33,304 nt of DNA from Oscillospiraceae bacterium Zagget6 (GTDB lineage: Bacteria; Bacillota; Clostridia; Oscillospirales; Oscillospiraceae): positions 1-33,304 of the forward strand of contig MSHH01000079.1 of assembly GCA_001941075.1 (NCBI GenBank), given 5' to 3'. Below the pieces are notes generated by a model. The model saw only the letters and a list, made by a program, of their open reading frames with translations, was not told the DNA's origin and did no database searches. Each line of letters starts with the position of its first letter. Positions within the stretch are counted from its first letter, which is position 1. The translations under genes were made by a program, and so were the position numbers. Positions 1 through 7,886 of this stretch are shown piece after piece.

Positions 1-76
1 AATTCGCATTTTGCACAAACTTTAGCCAATTATTTTGTGCAAGTTGACTGTTACCTTAAGTTGATGACATTGCCCT

Positions 77-125
77 GGAAGGGGAGGAGGGCCGCCGCCT
101 TTAGGCGGTGGCGGAGGGGTTTCTA
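77..125 (-). repeat. Intergenic palindromic repeat, copy 1 (short)
   Basis: This is a GC-rich block containing the self-complementary core CCGCCTTTAGGCGG. It is the reverse complement of one end of the copies at 16688-16786, 23141-23240 and 33148-33214, and it lacks their distal segment. About 20 bases beyond it is a short module (TAAAAGGGATA) that also flanks copies 3 and 4. Nothing else could be identified between 1 and 217, which holds no supported gene. Confidence 0.75.
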
Positions 126-217
126 ACGCAGGTTGAGTAAAAGGGATAGCCCATATTTGGCGATATTGAGTATAGCTGTGCGTTTCACAAAAGAGGCCAC
201 GTCTCCGACCTCGCAAA

Positions 218-252
218 ATTGCACATTGCACATTGCTAATTGCTCATTGAAT
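218..252 (-). repeat. Heptad array at the stop of the cytidylate-kinase-like gene
   Basis: Five 7-bp units read ATTGCAC, ATTGCAC, ATTGCTA, ATTGCTC and ATTGAAT on the plus strand. On the gene strand the array starts with ATTCAAT, whose first A is the last base of the TGA stop codon, and continues as NNGCAAT units. The same arrangement occurs at the ends of proS and of the Ser/Thr kinase gene. Confidence 0.8.
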
Positions 253-833
253 CAGTACAGGCTGGAGATCAGCTCCACGCAACGCTCGATGCCCAGCTCG
301 CCGCTGTCCAGCGCGATGTGGTAGTTCCGGGCCACGCCCCACTCGGTGTCGGTGTAATACTGGTAATAGGCCCGGCGGCGCTGGTCCTTGTCCTTCAGCC
401 GCTTCTCCGGGGACTCCTCCCGCTGGCCGTAGACCTGGACAATGCGGGCGGCCCGCTTGCCCATGCTGGCGTGGATGAACACCCGCAGGCAGTCCGCCGA
501 GCCACGCAGGATGTAGTCCGCGCAGCGGCCCACGATGACGCAGGGGCCTTCCTCCGCCAGCTCCAAAATCACGTCCCGCTGGTGGTTCCACAGGTAGTCC
601 TGGGTGGACTTGCCGGTGGTGTCCCGCCCGGCAAAGGCGTTGATGAACCAGCTGCCGTGGGCGGTATACTCGCCCCGGTCCCGGATATACTCCTTGCTAA
701 AGCCGGACTTCTCCTCGATTTTCTCCAGCAGCTCCTGGTCGTAGCAGGGGATGCCCAGCTTTTCGGCGGTCAGCTTGCCCACGGTACGCCCGCCGCTGCC
801 GAACTCCCGGCTGATGGTGATGATTCTGTTCAT
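252..833 (-). CDS. Cytidylate kinase-like family protein
   Basis: The 193-residue protein opens with a nucleotide-kinase P-loop region (SREFGSGGRTVG, residues 8-19) in the style of the 'cytidylate kinase-like' family common in Clostridia. Members resemble CMP kinases and AAA-type nucleotide kinases, but their substrate is mostly untested. An arginine-rich middle section (residues about 105-150) is compatible with a lid and phosphate-binding region. The start is set by AAGGAGG seven bases before the ATG. Transcription probably begins at its own promoter inside the end of the upstream MATE gene. Family membership is well supported; the reaction (phosphorylation of CMP or another nucleotide) is inference. 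It is unlikely to be the housekeeping Cmk, which is longer and differs in sequence. Confidence 0.85.
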   Translation of the reverse strand: MNRIITISREFGSGGRTVGKLTAEKLGIPCYDQELLEKIEEKSGFSKEYIRDRGEYTAHGSWFINAFAGRDTTGKSTQDYLWNHQRDVILELAEEGPCVIVGRCADYILRGSADCLRVFIHASMGKRAARIVQVYGQREESPEKRLKDKDQRRRAYYQYYTDTEWGVARNYHIALDSGELGIERCVELISSLY

Positions 834-872
834 GGTTCTGCCTCCTTTTCAGTTTGGGTTTATTCCTGTTCG

Positions 873-909
873 GTGTATCTATTATACACGAAAATCAGTC
901 GGTACTCAA
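873..909 (-). promoter_or_regulatory. Promoter and possible operator of the cytidylate-kinase-like gene
   Basis: On the minus strand TTGAGT (904-909) and TATAAT (881-886) are separated by exactly 17 bases. The -35 box lies in the last codons of the MATE gene. An inverted repeat GTGTAT-N5-ATACAC (873-889) covers the -10 box and the probable start site, a good position for a repressor. The gene can therefore be transcribed independently of the MATE gene. Confidence 0.65.
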
Positions 910-2289
910 CTCCTTATAGGTGTTCCGAATGACCACCGCCGCGATGAGGAAGGTCAAAATGTCCGCCGCCGGGAAGGAGTACAGCAGGCCGTCCAGCCCG
1001 AAGAACATGGGCAGCAACAGGGCGAAGCCCACGCCGAACACAATTTCACGCACAAGGGAGATAACGGTGGAGGCCAGCGCCTTGCCGATGGATTGCAGAT
1101 AGATGAAGGTGCCCTTGTTCACCGTAGCCAGCACCATCATGCACAGGTAGGTGCGGAAGCACTTGATGGCGAAGGTGGTGTAGTAGGCGCTCTCGTTGGC
1201 TGCGCCGAAAATGCCGATGAGCTGCCGGGGGAACAGCTCCACGATGAGCAGCGCCACAAAGCCCACGATGGCCTCCAGCGCCAGCAGGTGGGTAAAGAAG
1301 CTCTTGGCACGGTCCTTGCGCCCGGCGCCGATGTTGTAGCCCACCACGGGGATACACCCGGCGGAGAGGCCCACAGCGATGGAGATGACGATTTGGAAGA
1401 ACTTCATCACGATGCCCAGCACCGCCAGGGGAATCTGCGCGTACTCCTCCTGCCCAAAGACGGGGTCCAGCGCGCCATATTTGGTACACATATTCTGCAC
1501 CGCCGCCATGGAGATCACCAGCGAGATCTGGGACAGGAAACTGGTGATGCCCAAGGGGAGGAAGCGCTTCATCAGGCCGGGGAACAGGCCAAAGCTGCTC
1601 CGCTCCAGCTTCACCGCCTTCATGTGGCACAGATACCACACGGACAGGATGGCGGTGATGATCTGGCCGGTGATGGTGGCCACAGCCGCGCCCATCATGC
1701 CCCACTTGAGGACATAGATGCAGATGGGGTCAAAGACGATGTTGAACGCCGCGCCCACCAGGGTAGAGGCCATGGCGAAGGTGGGGCTGCCGTCGGACCG
1801 GATGATTGGGTTCATGGCCTGGCCGAACATATAAAACGGCACGCCCAAGGTGATCCAGAAGAAGTATTCCTTGGACAGGGCGAAGGTGTTGTCGTTGACC
1901 CGGCCGCCGAACAGGGTCAGGATCGGCTCCTGGAACACCAGATAGGCCGCAGTCAGTAAGATACTGACCAGGATGCACAGCACCACGGCGTTGCCGATGC
2001 TCTTGTGGGCATTCTGTTTGTTGTTGGAACCCAGGCTGATGCTGACGAAGGCACAGCAGCCGTCGCCGATCATCACGGCCAGGGACAGGGCCACCACCGT
2101 CAGCGGGAACACTACCGTGTTGGCGGCGTTGCCGTAGGAGCCAAGGTAACTGGCGTTGGCGATGAAAATTTGGTCTACGATGTTGTACAGCGCGGCAACC
2201 AGCAGGGAAATAATGCAGGGGACGGAGTATTTCCGAATCAGGGTGCCTACCTTTTCCGTTTCCAGAAAGGCGTTGGATTTTTGCTCCAT
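895..2289 (-). CDS. MATE family multidrug/toxin exporter
   Basis: This 464-residue polytopic membrane protein has the MATE fold signature: two homologous halves of about six helices each, an N-terminal segment with EKVGTLIRKYSVPCIISLLVAALYN-type sequence leading into the first helices, and a GIGAGR-like 'GYNIGAGRKDRA' loop in the second half. Family members export drugs or organic cations in exchange for Na+ or H+. The start chosen is the internal ATG at 2289, because an ideal GAGGAGG lies seven bases upstream; the longer reading frame to 2328 would run through the leader terminator. A long leader with its own promoter precedes it. The substrate is unknown, and the leader suggests a ligand-controlled exporter. 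Confidence 0.92.
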   Translation of the reverse strand: MEQKSNAFLETEKVGTLIRKYSVPCIISLLVAALYNIVDQIFIANASYLGSYGNAANTVVFPLTVVALSLAVMIGDGCCAFVSISLGSNNKQNAHKSIGNAVVLCILVSILLTAAYLVFQEPILTLFGGRVNDNTFALSKEYFFWITLGVPFYMFGQAMNPIIRSDGSPTFAMASTLVGAAFNIVFDPICIYVLKWGMMGAAVATITGQIITAILSVWYLCHMKAVKLERSSFGLFPGLMKRFLPLGITSFLSQISLVISMAAVQNMCTKYGALDPVFGQEEYAQIPLAVLGIVMKFFQIVISIAVGLSAGCIPVVGYNIGAGRKDRAKSFFTHLLALEAIVGFVALLIVELFPRQLIGIFGAANESAYYTTFAIKCFRTYLCMMVLATVNKGTFIYLQSIGKALASTVISLVREIVFGVGFALLLPMFFGLDGLLYSFPAADILTFLIAAVVIRNTYKELSTD

Positions 2290-2535
2290 TTTGGTTTCCT
2301 CCTCAAAAAATAAAATGCGCCTACGCAAAGCCGGACTTACGCTTTACGCAACACGCATGAAGATACCCCGCCCGGACGAAGCAACCGGGCGAAGCAGGTA
2401 TAAAATTGTCCGCCCGGTTTCCTCACGAGGGGAAACGCAGGTCAAAAAAGAACAGCGTGGAATGCACAACCGGATTTACGAGTTGAACACTACACGCTGC
2501 ATGATTATTGTAGCAAGGCGAAGGAAATTTGTCAA
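2290..2535 (-). promoter_or_regulatory. Promoter and structured leader RNA of the MATE gene (riboswitch candidate)
   Basis: The promoter is TTGACA (2530-2535), 17 bases, TACAAT (2507-2512), with a start near 2500. The roughly 210-nt leader contains a hairpin closed by 2453-2459/2493-2499 and followed by a U-run. In the middle, 2383-2391 can pair with either 2411-2419 (9 bp) or 2369-2375 (7 bp), but not both. An intrinsic terminator follows (outer stem 2315-2319/2354-2358, inner 2323-2331/2341-2349, then U4AU6-type tract) directly before the ribosome-binding site. The first and last hairpins both carry the loop motif CCGGAYTTACG (plus strand, 2470-2480 and 2331-2341). The architecture fits a transcriptional riboswitch. 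The guanidine-IV (mepA) class is known upstream of clostridial MATE genes and is the first candidate, but I cannot confirm its consensus. Confidence 0.65.
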
Positions 2536-2594
2536 ACGCATTTTTGCCGATTTTTCTCCCGGAAAAACCGCGTGGTTTTGGTGCTTTTAAGGAC

Positions 2595-3872
2595 TTATCC
2601 CTCGCCATTCACCCACGGGCTGGAGGCGCTGGAAAGATAGCCGTCCCCCAGGGCGGCGACCTGGTATTTTGTGCGGTCTGTCCCCGCCTCATCGGTGTAG
2701 GTGGTGGTCTCCACGTCCAGGGCTGCCAACACTTCACCGCTGCCATCGGTGACTTCGTAGCCGGTGGCTCCGTCCACCGTCGTCCAGGTCAGGGTCTGAC
2801 CGTTTTCCGCCACCTCAACCGTCAAAGTGGGCCGCTCCAGCGTTGGGGCGGTCTCGCTCTGCTGGGTGATGGCGTAAGGGGTCTGCTCCGCATCCGCCAC
2901 GCACTGGCGCAGCAGCGGCAGGTGCAGAGTGGAGAGGGTGGTTTGGGACTTGGACGAAACCGAAGTATCCAGCCGGTCCACCCCGGACAGATCCATGCCG
3001 CAGGCGGAGGCCACGCTCATAGCCGCCAGGTAGCGGCCCAGGTCATAGGAGAGGTGTTTGCCGTCCCGGTCCAGGGTGTCCCCCAGGTAGCTGCTGCGGG
3101 CGTTCTGGATGGCGGTGCCGGTGGCGATGATGAAGTCTGCCGCGCCGGTGTCCTCCACCTCGGTCTGGACGGCGGCGCAGATTTTTTCGTAGAGGTCCAT
3201 TTCCCCGGTGAACCGCTTCACGTAGTACCGCTCGGTACACTCCCGCAGGGACCAGGTCATCTGCCAGCCGATTTTAACCGATTCATTGGAGCAATGTTCT
3301 CTGGCGAAGTCCGCCAGCTGCGCCACGTAGCTGGTCTCCCCGTGGCGATAGGTGGAGGCCACCCCCGCCTGATAGCTCTGCTGCTGGAAGAAGATGATGT
3401 CCCAGTCCTCATCCTCCAGCGCTTCGGACATGGTGGCGCTCTTTTTCGCCAGGGTCTCCCAGCTGCCGTCCCCGTTCTTCCGGTAGGTGTACACCGCTTC
3501 GTCGTTTTTGGCGAAGCCCCAGTGGTCAGCCAGAGGGGTGCTGCTGTGGTTCAGATTTGCCACCAGCACCTGATACCCGGCGTCTGTGGCCACTTCGTAG
3601 AGGAACTCGGAGGAGTCCACGCTGAAGCTGTTGCCCACCACCAGGATTTTCAGCAGAGTGTCCGGGTCGGCGGCGGCAAGGCGGTAGAGGCTCCCCTCGT
3701 CCGGCTCTTCCTCCGGTTCTGCTTCTTCTGTGGAGGCGTCCGCCGCAAAAACCACCGGCTGGGCGGAGTTGTCGCCAGTGCCGTCGGTGGACGCGGAGGA
3801 ATCCGCCTGTCCCCCGGCGCAGCCGGTCAGCAGCAGGGCGAGGAGCAGCAGCAGCGAAAGGGCGCGCTTCAT
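2595..3872 (-). CDS. DUF4886-type SGNH-like lipoprotein with C-terminal fibronectin III domain
   Basis: The 425-residue protein begins with a lipoprotein signal (hydrophobic Leu run, lipobox LTGC at about residues 15-18), then a low-complexity acidic linker to about residue 60. The main domain starts at ILVVGNSFSVDS, where GNSFS corresponds to the SGNH hydrolase block I nucleophile, and includes DGKH about 200 residues later, matching the block V Asp and His. This is the DUF4886 arrangement. The last 80 residues look like one fibronectin type III domain. Predicted role: an extracellular, membrane-anchored esterase or deacetylase acting on a polysaccharide; the substrate is unknown. The ATG overlaps the stop of the upstream small membrane protein (ATGA), with GGAGG just before it, so the two are co-translated. 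Confidence 0.85.
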   Translation of the reverse strand: MKRALSLLLLLALLLTGCAGGQADSSASTDGTGDNSAQPVVFAADASTEEAEPEEEPDEGSLYRLAAADPDTLLKILVVGNSFSVDSSEFLYEVATDAGYQVLVANLNHSSTPLADHWGFAKNDEAVYTYRKNGDGSWETLAKKSATMSEALEDEDWDIIFFQQQSYQAGVASTYRHGETSYVAQLADFAREHCSNESVKIGWQMTWSLRECTERYYVKRFTGEMDLYEKICAAVQTEVEDTGAADFIIATGTAIQNARSSYLGDTLDRDGKHLSYDLGRYLAAMSVASACGMDLSGVDRLDTSVSSKSQTTLSTLHLPLLRQCVADAEQTPYAITQQSETAPTLERPTLTVEVAENGQTLTWTTVDGATGYEVTDGSGEVLAALDVETTTYTDEAGTDRTKYQVAALGDGYLSSASSPWVNGEG

Positions 3873-4156
3873 GGCTGCACCTCCCGCCGGAGGCCGCAGA
3901 GGGCGGCGTTGAGCAAAATCGTCACCAGCAGCAGCACCGCCACCCCGAAGATGGTCACGTCGATGGTGTCCAGCAGTCCCGCGATGTCATTCGCACCCAG
4001 CCGCAGCCGAACCTCGAAGAACTGGGCCAGCACCGCCAACGAGCAGGCGGTCAGGCTGGCCCCTGCCGCGAGGCCCCGTGAGCGGAGCTTGCCCGCGATG
4101 CCCAGCCCGGCGATAACCCAGGCCAGCAGGCCGAAGAATAGAGAAAAGAGCAGCAT
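3869..4156 (-). CDS. Small hypothetical membrane protein
   Basis: The 95-residue protein has three likely transmembrane segments (about residues 2-22, 30-48 and 66-88) separated by short loops, and a short basic C-terminus. I do not recognise the family. AGGAGG lies five bases before the ATG. It overlaps the DUF4886 lipoprotein gene by four bases, suggesting a two-gene unit in which the membrane protein may assist the lipoprotein; that link is inference. No clear promoter is visible in the 118 bases upstream, so read-through from the TraX-like gene is possible. Confidence 0.75.
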   Translation of the reverse strand: MLLFSLFFGLLAWVIAGLGIAGKLRSRGLAAGASLTACSLAVLAQFFEVRLRLGANDIAGLLDTIDVTIFGVAVLLLVTILLNAALCGLRREVQP

Positions 4157-4220
4157 ATGGACCTCCTGACTGTGATTGAAAAATGTAAATAGTTGTCTCT
4201 TTGAATTAGCCGTGTTGTTT

Positions 4221-4251
4221 TAGTGGCTAGTGGCTAGTGATTAGTGGCTAG
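4221..4251 (-). repeat. Heptad array downstream of the TraX-like gene
   Basis: Four perfect-register 7-bp units on the plus strand read TAGTGGC, TAGTGGC, TAGTGAT and TAGTGGC, followed by TAG. The array lies 24 bases past the stop codon of the minus-strand TraX-like gene and belongs to the same family as the arrays at 24308 and 25604. Confidence 0.8.
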
Positions 4252-4274
4252 AAAGAGGGGTTCCACCGCCCCGC

Positions 4275-5063
4275 TCAAAACAGCAACGTGACCCAGGCGT
4301 TCGTAAACAGCAGCTTGTAAAGGATGAATAGAACCCCCAAGTGCAGGGGATAGTAGGCGTAGAAAAACCACTGTCCCCACTTGCCGCCGGGATTCGGCCC
4401 CCGCTGACCGTTGTAGAGCAGGATAGGCACCAGCGCCAAAGCTCCATAGGGTTCAATGCCGCCAAAGCACACCGTCAGCTCCACCAGCACGGCAATACAC
4501 AAATCAACGGGCTTGTTGCGGAAAAAGTAGAACAGCAAAATCAGCAGCACGCCGCCGCCGGAATAATCTGTACAGCAGAAATCCGCCAGCCAGATGCCCG
4601 CCAAGGAAAAGACTGCCATCAGCGCCCAGGCCAGCGCCTTTTGCCCCATCGTCAGGGCGGGCGGTTCCCCCTCCTGCGTCCCCGCCGGGGCCAGCACCCA
4701 GCCCCGGCTGTGGTCCACCAGCCACACCGTCACCAGGCCGATGGCAAGGGTGAGCATGACGTTTTGGCTGTACCAGCTGGGCCAGAAGCCGTCAACGGCC
4801 AGGTCGAAGGGGATGTCTGACACCACCGCCGCAATCAGCAGTCGGAGGGTATACCGCCTGACGCTGTGGGTGTGGAAATAGCCCTCCACCAGCAGAAAGC
4901 AGTAAATGGGGAAGGCGATGCGCCCGATGATGCGCATGGGCCAATAAGGTGGGGCGCCGACCAACAGCACCATAGCGGTGTGGTCGATGGTCATGGTGAT
5001 CAGGGCAATGAGCTTGAGGGTAAAGCCGCTGACGCATTTCCGGCTCTGTAGGGCTGCTTCCAT
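4275..5063 (-). CDS. TraX family membrane protein
   Basis: About 262 residues with roughly seven hydrophobic segments. The start of the domain (LKLIALITMTIDHTAMVL, then RIIGRIAFPIYCFLLVEGY) is typical of TraX. In plasmid F, TraX acetylates the pilin N-terminus. Chromosomal homologues are frequent in Clostridia without any conjugation genes, as here, so a general membrane acyltransferase role is more likely than conjugation. I chose the ATG at 5063 because GGAGAG lies six bases upstream; a GTG at 5081 would add six residues. A promoter is visible just upstream, and the heptad array follows the stop. Confidence 0.85.
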   Translation of the reverse strand: MEAALQSRKCVSGFTLKLIALITMTIDHTAMVLLVGAPPYWPMRIIGRIAFPIYCFLLVEGYFHTHSVRRYTLRLLIAAVVSDIPFDLAVDGFWPSWYSQNVMLTLAIGLVTVWLVDHSRGWVLAPAGTQEGEPPALTMGQKALAWALMAVFSLAGIWLADFCCTDYSGGGVLLILLFYFFRNKPVDLCIAVLVELTVCFGGIEPYGALALVPILLYNGQRGPNPGGKWGQWFFYAYYPLHLGVLFILYKLLFTNAWVTLLF

Positions 5064-5096
5064 CTGTCTCTCTCCATTCACGATTGAACTAGCACT

Positions 5097-5125
5097 ACTA
5101 TAACACCTCTGCCGCCGCCGCGCAA
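5097..5125 (-). promoter_or_regulatory. Probable promoter of the TraX-like gene
   Basis: The minus strand reads TTGCGC (5120-5125), a 17-base spacer and TATAGT (5097-5102). The -10 box matches five of six consensus bases and the -35 box four of six. Confidence 0.5.
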
Positions 5126-5251
5126 GCCTTTTTTCGTCCTGCTTTTTTCAATCTTCCATAGATATTTTCTTTCAAATTGGCTCAACCAATTTATTTGTTC
5201 TATATAATTGAAAAGTTTCCGATTTCTCCGAACATTTTCCTGCAAATCTCT

Positions 5252-5514
5252 TTGATAAATTCTTGACAATCTCAAAAGGATATGCTATATTCACTTTGAC
5301 CGGTACGCGGAAAAGCACCATATCCCCTGTTTTTTTTCAAAAACCGGTCATCCGTTTCCAACATAGTTAGTTTTTGCTAACTCAACTTTCGGAAATGTCG
5401 CTCTCATAACAACGGGGCGGCTAACCACGAATCACAGCAAACCCTGCGCACGAAACCCTGTTTTTCTGTCACATTCAATCTATTTCGTTCCAAACATCAA
5501 AAAGGAGTGTTAAA
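5252..5514 (+). promoter_or_regulatory. pflB promoter, Rex-like box and long structured 5' UTR
   Basis: TTGACA (5263-5268), 17 bases and TATATT (5286-5291) form a strong promoter with a start near 5298. TTGATAAATTCTTGACAA (5252-5269) matches the Rex half-sites TTGTTAA-N4-TTAACAA at six of seven positions on each side and overlaps the -35 box, so NADH-responsive repression is plausible. The 5' UTR is about 215 nt. Its first bases TGACCGGT (5297-5304) can pair with ACCGGTCA (5343-5350), and a second hairpin AGTTAG-N6-CTAACT lies at 5365-5382. AAGGAG precedes the ATG. The stretch 5126-5251 is AT-rich and shows nothing else I can name. Confidence 0.6.
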
Positions 5515-6177
5515 ATGACTGATTTCAAACAGTGGGAAGGCTTTGAAGGCCGTATTTGGAAGGAAGAGGTCAACGTCCGCGACTTCATCCAGAAGAACTA
5601 CGTCCCCTATGACGGCGACGAAGCGTTCCTCGCCGGCCCCACCGAAGCCACCGACAAGCTCTGGGGCGCGCTCCAGAAGCTCCAGAAGGCCGAGCGCGCC
5701 AAGGGCGGCGTACTGGACTGCGAGACCGAGGTGGTCTCCAGCCTGACCGCCTACGGCCCCGGCTATATCGACGAGTCCCTGAAGGACCTGGAGCAGGTGG
5801 TGGGCATCCAGACCGACAAGCCCCTGAAACGGGCCTTCATGCCCTACGGCGGCATCAAAATGGCAGTCCAGGCCGCCGAGACCTACGGCTACACCGTCAA
5901 CCCGGAGCTGAAAAAAATCTTCACCCAGTATATGACCACCCACAATGACGCGGTTTTCTCCGCCTACACCCCGGAAATGCGCGCCGCCCGCAAGACCCAT
6001 GTTGTCACCGGCCTGCCCGACACCTACGGCCGGGGCCGTATCGTGGGCGACTACCGCCGCATCGCCCTGTACGGCATTGACTACCTCATCAAAGAGAAGG
6101 AGCGGGACAAGCTGAACTGTGGCTGCGGCAACATGTACGACGAGGTCATCCGCCTGCGGGAGGAAATTCAGAAGTAA
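5515..6177 (+). CDS. pflB: Pyruvate formate-lyase, N-terminal part (pflB, interrupted)
   Basis: These 220 residues align with the first third of pyruvate formate-lyase, which converts pyruvate and CoA to acetyl-CoA and formate in anaerobic cells. They include the segment GLPDTYGRGRIVGDYRR, which carries the arginine (Arg176 in E. coli) that binds the pyruvate carboxylate. The ORF stops at TAA (6175-6177) where homologues read on through ...REEI-x-x-x-I-x-ALK. The same frame continues without any insertion or deletion into the rest of the enzyme. On its own this fragment lacks the catalytic cysteines and the radical glycine. AAGGAG precedes the ATG at a normal distance. Confidence 0.85.
   Translation: MTDFKQWEGFEGRIWKEEVNVRDFIQKNYVPYDGDEAFLAGPTEATDKLWGALQKLQKAERAKGGVLDCETEVVSSLTAYGPGYIDESLKDLEQVVGIQTDKPLKRAFMPYGGIKMAVQAAETYGYTVNPELKKIFTQYMTTHNDAVFSAYTPEMRAARKTHVVTGLPDTYGRGRIVGDYRRIALYGIDYLIKEKERDKLNCGCGNMYDEVIRLREEIQK
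6175..6177 (+). other. pflB: In-frame TAA inside pflB
   Basis: The codons run CAG AAG TAA ATC AAC GCC. Related enzymes usually have a Gln (or similar) before the Ile, so a single C-to-T change of CAA to TAA explains it. TAA is used as a normal stop elsewhere here (proS, aroA and the end of pflB), so recoding is unlikely. True nonsense mutation, strain polymorphism or a base-call error are the candidates. Confidence 0.8.
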
Positions 6178-6186
6178 ATCAACGCC

Positions 6187-7767
6187 TTGAAGGGCATGAA
6201 GGAAATGGCCAAGCTTTACGGCTTCGACATCTCCCAGCCCGCCGCCAACGCCAAAGAAGCCTGCCAGTGGCTGTACTTCGGCTACCTGGCCGCCGTCAAG
6301 ACCCAGAACGGCGCGGCCATGAGCGTGGGCCGCATCTCCACCTTCCTGGACATCTACTTCGAGCGGGACCTGAAAAACGGCGCGCTCACCGAGCGCGAGG
6401 CCCAGGAGATCATCGACCACATGACCATGAAGTTCCGCATGGTCAAGTTCGCCCGCATCCCCTCCTACAACCAGCTCTTCTCCGGCGACCCCACCTGGGC
6501 CACTCTGGAGGTGGGCGGCATCGGTATGGACGGCCGCAGCATGGTCACCAAGACCGACTTCCGTTTCCTGCACACCCTGGAGAACATGGGCCCCTCCCCG
6601 GAACCCAACCTGACGGTGCTGTACTCCTCCCAGCTGAATGAGAACTTCAAAAAGTATGCCGCTAAAATCTCCGTCAACACCAGCTCCATCCAGTACGAGA
6701 ACGACGACGTGATGAAACCAGTTTGGGGCGACGATTACTCCATCTGCTGCTGCGTCTCCGCCACCCAGACCGGCAAGGAAATTCAGTTCTTTGGCGCCCG
6801 CGCTAACCTGGGGAAAACGCTTCTCTACGCTATCAACGGCGGCTTCGACGAGAAGCACCGCATCCAGGTTGGTCCCAAGACCGCGCCCATCACCAGCGAG
6901 TACCTGGACTATGACGAGGTCATCGAAAAGTACGAGTTCTGGTTGGACTGGCTGGCGGACATCTACGTCAACGTGCTGAACCTCATCCACTATATGCACG
7001 ACAAGTATTATTACGAAGCCAGTCAGATGGCCCTCATCGACACCGACGTGCGCCGCACCTTCGCCACCGGCATCGCCGGGTTCTCCCACGTTATCGACTC
7101 CCTCAGCGCCATCAAGTACGCAAAGGTGAAGGTCATCCGGGATGAGGACGGAATCTCCAAGGACTTCGAGGTCGAGGGCGACTTCCCCAAGTACGGCAAC
7201 GACGACGACCGGGCAGACGAAATCGGCATCTGGGTGCTGAAAACCTTCCTGGAGAAGATCAAGCGCCGCCACACCTACCGGGACAGCGAACCCACCACCT
7301 CCATCCTGACCATCACCTCCAACGTGGTTTATGGCGAGGCCACCGGTGCAATGCCCAACGGACGCGCCGCCTACACCCCCTTCGCTCCCGGCGCTTCGCC
7401 CTCCTACGGCGCGGAGGAGAACGGCCTGCTGGCCTCCCTGAACAGCGTCGCCAAAATCCCCTATCACTGGTCCCTGGACGGCATTTCCAACACCCAGACC
7501 ATCAACCCCGACGCGCTGGGCCACTCCGCCCAGGAGCGCACCGGCAACCTGGTGCAGGTGCTGGACGGCTACTTTGACCAGGGTGCTCACCACCTGAACG
7601 TCAACGTCTTTGGCAAGGAAAAGCTGCTGGACGCTATGGAACACCCGGAGAAGGAGGAGTACGCCAACTTCACCATCCGCGTCTCCGGCTACGCCGTCAA
7701 GTTCATCGACCTGACCCGGAAACAGCAGCTGGACGTCATCGCCCGGACCTGCCACGGTTCGCTGTAA
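6187..7767 (+). CDS. pflB: Pyruvate formate-lyase, catalytic C-terminal part (pflB, interrupted)
   Basis: The same frame as the upstream part continues for about 526 residues (TTG at 6187, ATG at 6196). It contains the adjacent active-site cysteines ([10 protein letters not shown]), [10 protein letters not shown] with the second pyruvate-binding arginine, and RVSGYAVKF near the C-terminus with the glycyl-radical Gly. The joined length, about 750 residues, is normal for PflB (760 in E. coli). There is no good ribosome-binding site near 6187-6205: GGGAGG at about 6159 is too far upstream, so independent translation would be weak. Without the N-terminal third the barrel would be incomplete and lack the Arg176 equivalent. 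pflA follows, consistent with a pfl operon. Confidence 0.85.
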   Translation: MKGMKEMAKLYGFDISQPAANAKEACQWLYFGYLAAVKTQNGAAMSVGRISTFLDIYFERDLKNGALTEREAQEIIDHMTMKFRMVKFARIPSYNQLFSGDPTWATLEVGGIGMDGRSMVTKTDFRFLHTLENMGPSPEPNLTVLYSSQLNENFKKYAAKISVNTSSIQYENDDVMKPVWGDDYSICCCVSATQTGKEIQFFGARANLGKTLLYAINGGFDEKHRIQVGPKTAPITSEYLDYDEVIEKYEFWLDWLADIYVNVLNLIHYMHDKYYYEASQMALIDTDVRRTFATGIAGFSHVIDSLSAIKYAKVKVIRDEDGISKDFEVEGDFPKYGNDDDRADEIGIWVLKTFLEKIKRRHTYRDSEPTTSILTITSNVVYGEATGAMPNGRAAYTPFAPGASPSYGAEENGLLASLNSVAKIPYHWSLDGISNTQTINPDALGHSAQERTGNLVQVLDGYFDQGAHHLNVNVFGKEKLLDAMEHPEKEEYANFTIRVSGYAVKFIDLTRKQQLDVIARTCHGSL

Positions 7768-7783
7768 GAAAAAACATCCCCAC

Positions 7784-7857
7784 GGGCAGGCGGGTTTTCC
7801 GCCTGTCCCCCAGGGACATCCCACAACCCCCGCAGAGGCGCATTTCGCGCCTCTGCG
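7784..7857 (+). other. Two hairpins between pflB and pflA
   Basis: The 7784-7793/7799-7808 stem (10 bp with one G-U, loop GTTTT) and the 7831-7841/7847-7857 stem (11 perfect bp, loop ATTTC) are strong but lack U-runs. They are more likely mRNA processing or stability elements, setting different PflB and PflA levels, than terminators. Confidence 0.55.
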
Positions 7858-7886
7858 CCTGCATTTATTTGAGAGGAATCACTTCT

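Noticed and set aside
2476-2502. A possible 8-codon upstream ORF at the 5' end of the MATE leader
   Set aside because: It would start at or before the predicted transcription start, with no ribosome-binding site, so a translated attenuator peptide is not supported there.
4275-5063. Evidence for a conjugative element because of the TraX homologue
   Set aside because: No other transfer, relaxase or integrase gene is nearby, and chromosomal TraX-like proteins are common in Clostridia.
5497-7824. A 775-codon open frame on the minus strand opposite pflB
   Set aside because: It is an antisense shadow caused by strong third-position GC bias; it has low-complexity Gly/Val/Asp content, no ribosome-binding site, and the plus strand clearly encodes PFL.
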